Source: Lentinus brumalis (Eukaryota; Basidiomycota; Agaricomycetes; Polyporales; Polyporaceae). From it: a DNA stretch of 64,000 nucleotides. The position numbers and the translations under genes are program-made. The notes beneath the pieces were generated by a model that worked only from the letters and a program-made list of their open reading frames with translations, was not told the origin of the DNA and did no database searches. Positions 57,966-64,000 of the stretch are shown here, piece by piece. The stretch is from positions 1,302,001 to 1,366,000 of the forward strand of contig MARA01000004.1 of NCBI GenBank assembly GCA_001792895.1, read 5' to 3'. How positions within the stretch are numbered: position 1 is the first letter of the stretch; every line of letters begins with the position of its first letter.

Positions 57966-58260
57966 ACGCAACACCGATACGGATCTCGGCTTTGGGAAGG
58001 TTGTATACTGGCGCCACGCCTGGCATCTGGTTACATTGCTCGGGACCGCTGTGCTCGTGGCCAGCACCGGAAGATACCGATATGCGAGTTCCCTCCCTCT
58101 GTCCGTTGACAACACGGATGGACGGTCGCCGTGCGCACTCGATTGCCTCAGGTCTCTTGAAGGTGCGTGCATCCTGTTTCGTAAGTGTTGTGTTGATGCA
58201 AGTATATCTCAGCTGTGGAACGTTCTCTCTGACGCGTGCTCACACGATGAAGCAGAGTAG
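57313..58260 (+). CDS. Long open frame over the degenerate repeat, unknown
   Basis: The frame from the ATG at 57313 stays open for 315 codons, the longest open frame in the right spacer. It contains two related segments (RSRDLVMHVATRTSASR at its 5' edge and RSRDLVMRVATRSSASR), and a hydrophobic stretch (WHLVTLLGTAVLVAS) near residue 235. No family is recognised. Conservation of the frame between repeat halves supports coding, but frames stay open easily in this composition and splice-like sites occur inside it. Confidence 0.25.
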   Translation: MHVATRTSASRSAFPIHYVPPSNCVVDHGREDPRIDCSTGHQSLKQCHSEGCEFALSPGRCDMRSSRWETRSKLRRSAVIKHYSGRSSEVSDEICARTASAPWLNRIRSEQADAQKCVQVFRSLRAGVNRRHRACTFPRSNRSRCDKVRRPELPPLIGRAQPSAASQGKEDGQHATASSRSRSRDLVMRVATRSSASRFVSPTHYVSPPDRDVGYAIRRNTDTDLGFGKVVYWRHAWHLVTLLGTAVLVASTGRYRYASSLPLSVDNTDGRSPCALDCLRSLEGACILFRKCCVDASISQLWNVLSDACSHDEAE

Positions 58261-58571
58261 CAAGTGCATCTCATGAAAGGTACGCGACGAGCAGCCGATG
58301 ATCACTCGAAGTTGCGACATGCGCGGACGATCGAAGCATGGAACAGTAACGTTGTGGTCTGTTGTTTGCACGGCTGTTCTTCCGAGCGGAGCATTCCGGC
58401 CATGCCAGCAAGTATCGGTGGTTCCTTCTGCACCCCCAACTTGTCCCAATCCTCTCTCTCTTCTCCCTCCTCCCACCTTCATTATCGTCACGCAGAGGCC
58501 GCAGTCATGGCTTGTTCCTCCCTGCGCCCCGGTCCTCACGCCTCAATCGATCCTTCACACCGTCACACAAG

Positions 58572-58866
58572 ATGCACAAGAGTATTGAGGTCGAAAGAGG
58601 TCGTCCATTGCGGAACTCTAGGTACGTGTCACTGAACCTCTTCTACATCGTCTTCCAGCACCGTGCTAATGCAGCCTCTCCCAGCCTGCGTCGTACACAC
58701 CGTCACGCGTCGCGACGTCGTCCGCCCAGTTTGTGGCACGTCCCGATCCTCGGTTGGTGTAGAATCACTTGGTGCGTGCTCGTCTCTGCCCCGGGCCTTG
58801 TCAGCATCGCGCTGACCGCTATGTTCAGCACTGAACCTCACCCGCTCTCGACGCGGTCAAGAATAG
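58572..58866 (+). CDS. Candidate three-exon small ORF (66 aa), unknown
   Basis: Exons 58572-58621, 58659-58771 and 58829-58866 join into 67 codons from ATG (MHKSIEVERGRPLRNS) to TAG. The introns start GTACGT and GTGCGT, end AG and are 37 and 57 nt; the second has a CTGAC site. The second intron end resembles another acceptor region near 59026, so this segment may itself be part of a degenerate exon repeat. No domain recognised. Confidence 0.22.
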
Positions 58867-60913
58867 CTCTTCTAGCCCGCGTCACGCACACTACACGCCC
58901 CGCCAGTACCGTTCTCGTTCTGCGGCTCGTCCAGGACGCGGCCGTATGCCTTGGGCTCGGAGACGAGGCTGTAACATTTGAGTTCCTCTGCACGTCGCAT
59001 CAGCATTGTACTAACCGCACTGTTCAGTACCAGGCGACGAATTCACCGGCGACGGCTCCCGCCGTCATTCCGACCCGGGCAGTCTGTCCACGCGATGTCG
59101 CTGTCCATCTATAGGCCGCTGCCAGCGACCCTTGCGGACCTCTTCCGGGTTCGAGTCCGAAGTGCGCTCCGTGTAAACGCAGGCAGCAGAGAGAGCTCTC
59201 ACCGGTAAGTCGATATCTCTCACCTCACAGAAGTCGGCCCGGTCGCTCATCATCAACGTTCATCTGGCAGGTATGCGTCCCATGGCTAGCTGCGGGCGTT
59301 CGGCTTCCTAGGAGTTCATTGCGTGAGTACGTACCTGCTCTCTCCATACCGTGTGCGACGAGCAGATCGTCCGGTCCTCCGGATCGTCTATCTGGTCGCC
59401 GCTGCTCCCAAGCTTGTAGGAAGCTCGCAGGAAGCTTGCAAGGCACTGCCGCTGCCACCCGGACTGTCTTACTCCGCTGCCTCGTAGGCAAGCCCGGCAG
59501 CCAGTTCTAACAAACTGTTGCATCGATGGGACATGGTGTTAGGTACGTGCTTCGCTGAGCGATCGCTCTGTACAATCAGCTGACGTGTTGTAGTTGCCCC
59601 AGAGCTGCCCAGATCGAGCCGTCTACCTCACATGATGGCCGCCGCAACACACAAGACGTGAGTGCAGGACCGGTACTGTGCGATCGTTCTCCCAGGCCCC
59701 TCTTAAGCTGCGTTGCTCTTTCCACTGCACTGGCTGGGATACTCGGTACGTACCTTCTTGTATTCGCGCGGCGTCAAGACTAATGAATCTATGTTCTCGT
59801 CTAGTACAGCTCGCACGGCGAAGGCCAGGCTGCAGGGTGACGACATGACCGTGACGAAGGGGACGCGCAGCATCTCACGCGGCCGTCCTCTTCGACTGGC
59901 TTCAAGTCGACCCCATGATGTCGCACTGCCCGGGACAACTGGTACGTACCTTGGTGCATCTCGGCGGTGACCGTCTCATCTGACTGCTCGTATTCTTCTA
60001 GTACTCAGGCTTCGCAGCGCGAAGTCATCGTGGCTGTTGCAGCGCCGCGACAATTCTGTAGAACGCAACGCGGGGACCTCGTGCTGTCTCAGATGGCACG
60101 GACATTGTCGGTTCGCGTACAACTGGTATGTAACTTCTCGTGTGTGTGTCTTATGAATGTGCCGATGACGTCTTACGCTCCCAGACACCTTCTCGCTTCG
60201 GTTCGACGCAGCAAGACTCGCGTTTGCATCCGCCGCTTAATGGTGTGTGCTACCTGTCTCTGCGCTGGAATCCTAGCCTACTAGACTGATGCTCAGCGTA
60301 TGCGTACGCTCACGAGGGCAGCGCAGGGTTGCGTTTTATCGTAGCAACGCGCCGTCAGGCCCGGCCTCGTGCGCGAACTCGAAGACCAGAAAAAGGTGAG
60401 CATCTTCGAGTCTGGATCTCGAAGCCCGTGCTGACGCAAATCCCAGAACGCGCAGACGGATACCAGACTGTGAAACTGCACGGAGCACACAGGGGCATAC
60501 GCAGATGGCAGACGAGTGCTGGCGGTCAAGAACGGTGTGCACTTGTGGGTCGCACAATAGGCGCCCGTCCATCGTCTGGACGCGAAGTCCGCCAGAACGC
60601 GCCGTACTCTATGTAGCGGTTGCGCAGTGTATTCGTTCGATAGAAAATATATTTCTGCCCCTTCCCATGCCTTCCGTGTGTACAGAAGTCCGGAATTCGT
60701 GCTGCAGCACCCTCTGCATCCCCTCTCAACACCTCGTGGAAGTGCACGACCTCCCTCGCAAACGCAGTCACAACATGTTCAGAGCGAACAAAATATATTT
60801 CTTCTACTGTACACACCGTAGCACGACACAAGACCCTCCTGAAGCCGCGCTCTCCACACCACCACCCCTCCACATGTCCTCCTCGATCCCACCGTCTCCC
60901 CAGCCCCACCTTC
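58867..60913. other. Right spacer, last part; intron-like series, no gene recognised
   Basis: On the plus strand, palindromic donors GGTACGTACC at 59745-59754 and 59941-59950 are followed by CTAG acceptors near 59802 and 60000, and a GTATGT donor follows at 60126. The segments between them are open in at least one frame but do not join into a continuous frame. Two AAAATATATTT motifs lie at 60647-60657 and 60791-60801. No protein family or RNA gene is recognised. Confidence 0.35.
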
Positions 60914-60961
60914 CCTATAGCCCCCCCAGAGCACCCTCCTATAGCCCCCCCAGAGCACCCT
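60914..60961. repeat. Perfect 24-bp tandem duplication, C-rich
   Basis: Two identical 24-bp units (60914-60937 and 60938-60961) each contain CCTATAG and a run of seven C. They lie about 110 bp from the truncated end of the M13 fragment. On the sense strand of that fragment they are G-rich, like the minisatellite next to the truncated TRAPPC10 copies. Confidence 0.9.
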
Positions 60962-61067
60962 GAGGTATGGCTTGCATCTGGTGCATCGCGTTCGCAGTCC
61001 GCTGATAGCCTCCACAGCCGACGCTCGGGCCCTGCCGGCGGGGTTAGTGTGCGCGTCAACACAAGCG

Positions 61068-62824
61068 AGCACTCACAACGGCACCCTGAGGCTCCGAACG
61101 GCCTTCCACGCCTCCGTGTCCAGCCCGAGGTACGGCGCCAGCTCCAGTCCAGCGCGTGTGACGAAGTACGCCTCCAAAGTGGCCTTGTCCGTGTCGTTCA
61201 AGATCCGGGAGAGGTCCGAGAGGTACGTCGTGGAGGTGAGAATGACAGTCGAAGGGAAGCTGCGCGGCGCGAACGCCGAAAAGTACGTCGAGAAGTCGAA
61301 CTCGGGAAGGGAGGCGCTGATGTTCTGGAACGGCACCGGGTTGTACGTCGCGAGCGGGTCCTGGTAGAGGACGTCCAGGTCGAGGCTCGCATTCGCGATC
61401 TTCTTCTCGAACTCGATGATCGCCGTCGACAGCTTCTTCGCGCGCTGGGAGCGATTCTCGGGCTTCTCGCCGCCGTCGTCATCGTCACCCCACGGCGGCC
61501 ACGGCCAGGGCGGCCATACGCGGAGCCGCTCCTCGTGGACGACTAGGCCGGGCTTCACGTCCATGCTGCCGTCCTCGTCGTCCAGGGTGAGGAGAAGGCG
61601 CTCGAGTACGTTGCGGTAGAGCTCCACAACGGATTCTTCCTCGTAGTATTCCTGCGAGAATGTCAGTTGACGCAGCGTGTAGCAAGCCTATGCCCTACCT
61701 TGGATGGCAGTCCCAAGTCGGCCTGACTGAGCCAGAGGCTCATGAAGTTAGGGTCGTTCCCAGCATCGCCGTCGATAGAGTAGTCGAACAGAGCGCTGAC
61801 ACCTGGAAGAGGATGAGAACTGCGCATCTCAGGCGTGATGTCATTGCCTACCGCGAGAGTGCAGGTATGCTACGGTCGCCGTCAGCCTGTCCCTCTCTTT
61901 CTCCGACGCGGTGCTCTCTGCATCGACAACGGTCGTCTTGCCGCGGAACAACTCGCGAATCTTGTTGGTCATGTCCCTGAGGGGAGCCTCGCCGAGATCG
62001 TCCAGGTGGTCCTCGTCCATGCACGAGTCATACAGGCCGCGCAGTTTCTTGAGCAGGACCTCGTCGTAGGGGTCCGATGCGAGGGCGGACGCTGCGGAGA
62101 AGAGCGAGGACGCGTCCTCGGAGAGGATCTGCTGCAGCAGCCGTCTGTTCTGCAGAGCAATCTCCTCGAAGTGGCCGAACGAGCCTTTGTCGGACGGGAT
62201 GGGGTTCGCCTTGAGCCATCCGCCGTCTAATGACGCGTGGTTGAGCACTGCTACGGAAGCACTCGCGGCGGGACTCACTGGCAAAGTCATAGAAGTTCTC
62301 GCAGGGGTCTTGAGACTCGTCCAGTGAGGCGAGGACGGACGAAGCCACGGAAATGCACGAGGGGGATATGCATACCGGCTGTCATGACATGCGTTCGACG
62401 CAGGATGAGACAACGAGTCGCGTGAACGACGCACCTCCACAGGGGGACCCGTCGGCGCCGGAGCTGGAATGAGGACGGTGGTGGTGGATACCGCGGTCGT
62501 TGTCACTTGTGCCGTCGTGGTCGCGGTGGCCGTCGTCGTGGCCGTAACGGTGGTCTGTCCGCGGCCTGCACCCGAGTTTATTTTGTGTTGCGCTCCGGCG
62601 AAGAGGCCGATGAAGATGGAGCTCAGAAGGAGGAAGAGGAGGGCAGCGACCAGCAGAAGCTTGGTCAGCGGCGAGAGTGGTTCTTGCACGACGGCAGCGA
62701 GGCGGTCGAAGAAGGTCGGCTCTTCGTGCTGGGACGCGGGTCCGTCGTCTGGATGGGAGACATTCTGGAGCAGCGGGGCAGACTCTGATTCCACGAGCTG
62801 GACGTCAGGCGACAGGAGGGCCAT
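61068..62824 (-). pseudogene. Truncated M13 peptidase 5' fragment
   Basis: Second copy of the M13 promoter and N-terminal exons: start MALLSPDV at 62824, the same membrane anchor, stalk and DPCENFYDFAS exon, and the acidic Pro/Trp insert shortened by a 14-bp deletion near 61555. Homology ends after WKAVRSL; about 25 bp are missing relative to the complete gene, then a short match GGGTGCCGTTG and unrelated spacer. NAYY, HELTH and ENIGDSG are all absent, so no peptidase can be made. The 14-bp deletion also shifts the frame of the insert exon. Divergence from the complete gene is concentrated in the last third. Confidence 0.88.
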
Positions 62825-64000
62825 AGCGACCGCGGTCGCACAGACGGCGGGAGGACGTACCTTCGTCTGTAGACGGTCTTGGTGCTCGCGTGTCCGCCAT
62901 GCCGGCGGGGGGAGGGCGAGTGCAGGAACTGGCCGCGGACGCGTGTGGCCTGCAGTGGTGGTTGCTCCCTTGCCTGTCCAAGCGCGCACCGGGCCGATGT
63001 GCTCGAAGGCGGCGTCTCGCAGCGGTGGCGTCGATCGCACTCTGCTCTGCACACCGACGTCCGCCTCAGCTGGGTCTCTCGTTCGCCGCCCTCTGCCCTG
63101 CGCTCGGCCGTGTCCGCTCTCTCAGCCCTCGATCGCCTTCAACGCGCACCAGTGGATTCTCCCGCACATCGCTCACCCTCCAGCACTCTGTCGGCTCGGC
63201 CCCCGTTCGCCCATGACGCGCACCAACACCGTCCACTGAGGTGTATTCCGCCGCAGCGCGCACGTCTACCGACATCGCTCACTCTCAAGCACCCCCGCGT
63301 CCACTATCTGTATGCTCCCTGCTCTGCACGCCCACTCGTCCTCTCTCTCGCACTCAAGCACTCTGTCTGCGTCCACCACCTGTATGCGCCCCCTGCTCTG
63401 CACACCGACTCGTCCGGTCTCTTCCTCCACAACAGCAAGCCCCGGCTACTCTGCGCACCAAGTCGTCTACAGCATTACATCTGACCCGTACTAGACTGGA
63501 ACCCCGCACAACCACCGCGCGTCTGCAACAGCTCGAGGTAAGACGCAGTTCACTCAACGAGAACTGCGCCGTCTCTTAGCACACCCAGAACCGGTAACGC
63601 TGACTGCCAATCAGCGACGTCAGATCCGAACAACGATGCCCTAAGACGTGCCGCACGTCCCGGCAGCACCGCGCGTACACTCCGAACGCGGACACGACGC
63701 CAAGGCAGACGTGCACGCGCCCGTTATCTCAGAAGGAGACGGCGTGGGTCGTAGATGCGTGGACGACGGCCGCAAGCTGTTACGGATGCAGGTAAGCAAC
63801 ACTCGAATCCATGTACATGCGACTACCTACTCACGATACAGCAAGCCTCGGTGGCGAGTCGCTGCCCGCCCTGCCGGCGAGCACCGCGACGCAGGACGTC
63901 ATGCTGTAAGTGACAACCCCGTTGGTGAGACCGCCAGTCCGTCGCTAGGAGAGAAGACACGGAGCTCACCTTCGCAGCTCGTGGCGAGCATCTTCACACA
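62825..64000. repeat. Duplicate of the M13 upstream region
   Basis: Copy of 52956-54131 with no difference that I could see, including the 72-bp tandem units (63297-63440) and the plus-strand splice-like series. It runs off the window edge. Confidence 0.9.

Larger units (their letters stand above)
51169..64000. repeat. Right direct tandem array, period about 9.87 kb
   Basis: Bases 51169-54131 recur at 61068-64000, with a 14-bp deletion in the second copy near 61555. The offset is 9869 bp over most of the length. From about 52190 to 54131 I saw no difference between copies. From 51169 to 52190 (the exons nearest the truncation) they differ by scattered substitutions, many at third codon positions. 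The array leaves the window at the right, so the copy number is unknown. Confidence 0.93.

Noticed and set aside
59135..59175. Possible tRNA gene, because of a perfect B-box GGTTCGAGTCC near 59148
   Set aside because: The T stem does not pair (two of five pairs only), and no acceptor or anticodon stem could be found upstream.

Overview
The window looks like nuclear DNA of a filamentous basidiomycete, probably an Agaricomycete. It is GC-rich. The recognisable genes are cut by many introns of about 40-100 nt with GTGAGT, GTACGT or GTAAGT donors and CTGAC or CTAAC branch sites. The gene set is typical fungal housekeeping: TRAPP-II subunit Trs130, Cmr1, Rrp3, Aim25-type scramblase, Mss51, Cdc45, His3 and an M13 metallopeptidase. 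No bacterial operon, rRNA gene, transposase or reverse transcriptase was recognised.

Layout. (1) 1-28872: a direct tandem array with a period of about 12.76 kb, present about 2.3 times. Each complete unit holds 324-bp GC-rich repeats with a hairpin, then the promoter and first exons of TRAPPC10/TRS130, cut off in the middle of an exon, then about 9 kb of spacer with several intron-rich, weakly coding transcript candidates. Only the third TRAPPC10 copy runs into unique DNA and is a full gene. (2) 28873-51168: a compact single-copy block. It holds the rest of TRAPPC10, CMR1, a split tRNA-Ser(GCU), a 2OG-Fe(II) oxygenase, RRP3, an M24 peptidase, an AlkB-like protein with a GRF finger, a mitochondrial scramblase, MSS51, CDC45, HIS3 and the catalytic half of an M13 peptidase. 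(3) 51169-64000: a second direct array with a period of about 9.87 kb. It repeats the promoter and N-terminal exons of the M13 gene, with about 7 kb of spacer between copies, and leaves the window on the right.

The two arrays are mirror images. Each lies on the 5' side of the gene that ends the single-copy block, each repeats that gene's promoter and N-terminal exons, and each truncated end runs into a short G-rich tandem repeat on the gene's sense strand. Identity between copies is mosaic: long stretches look identical, while other parts (the TRAPPC10 promoter in copy 1, the M13 exons next to the truncation) carry substitutions and indels.

The genes of the block do not form one pathway. Several are arranged head to head (M24 peptidase/AlkB-GRF, scramblase/MSS51), the latter being a mitochondrial pair. 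Three ACGCGT boxes precede CDC45 and a TGAGTCA box precedes HIS3, matching known cell-cycle and amino-acid control of these genes in other fungi. HIS3 appears to have lost two bases at a splice donor inside its metal-binding motif. All exon joins and copy comparisons were done by eye; spacer gene models are tentative.
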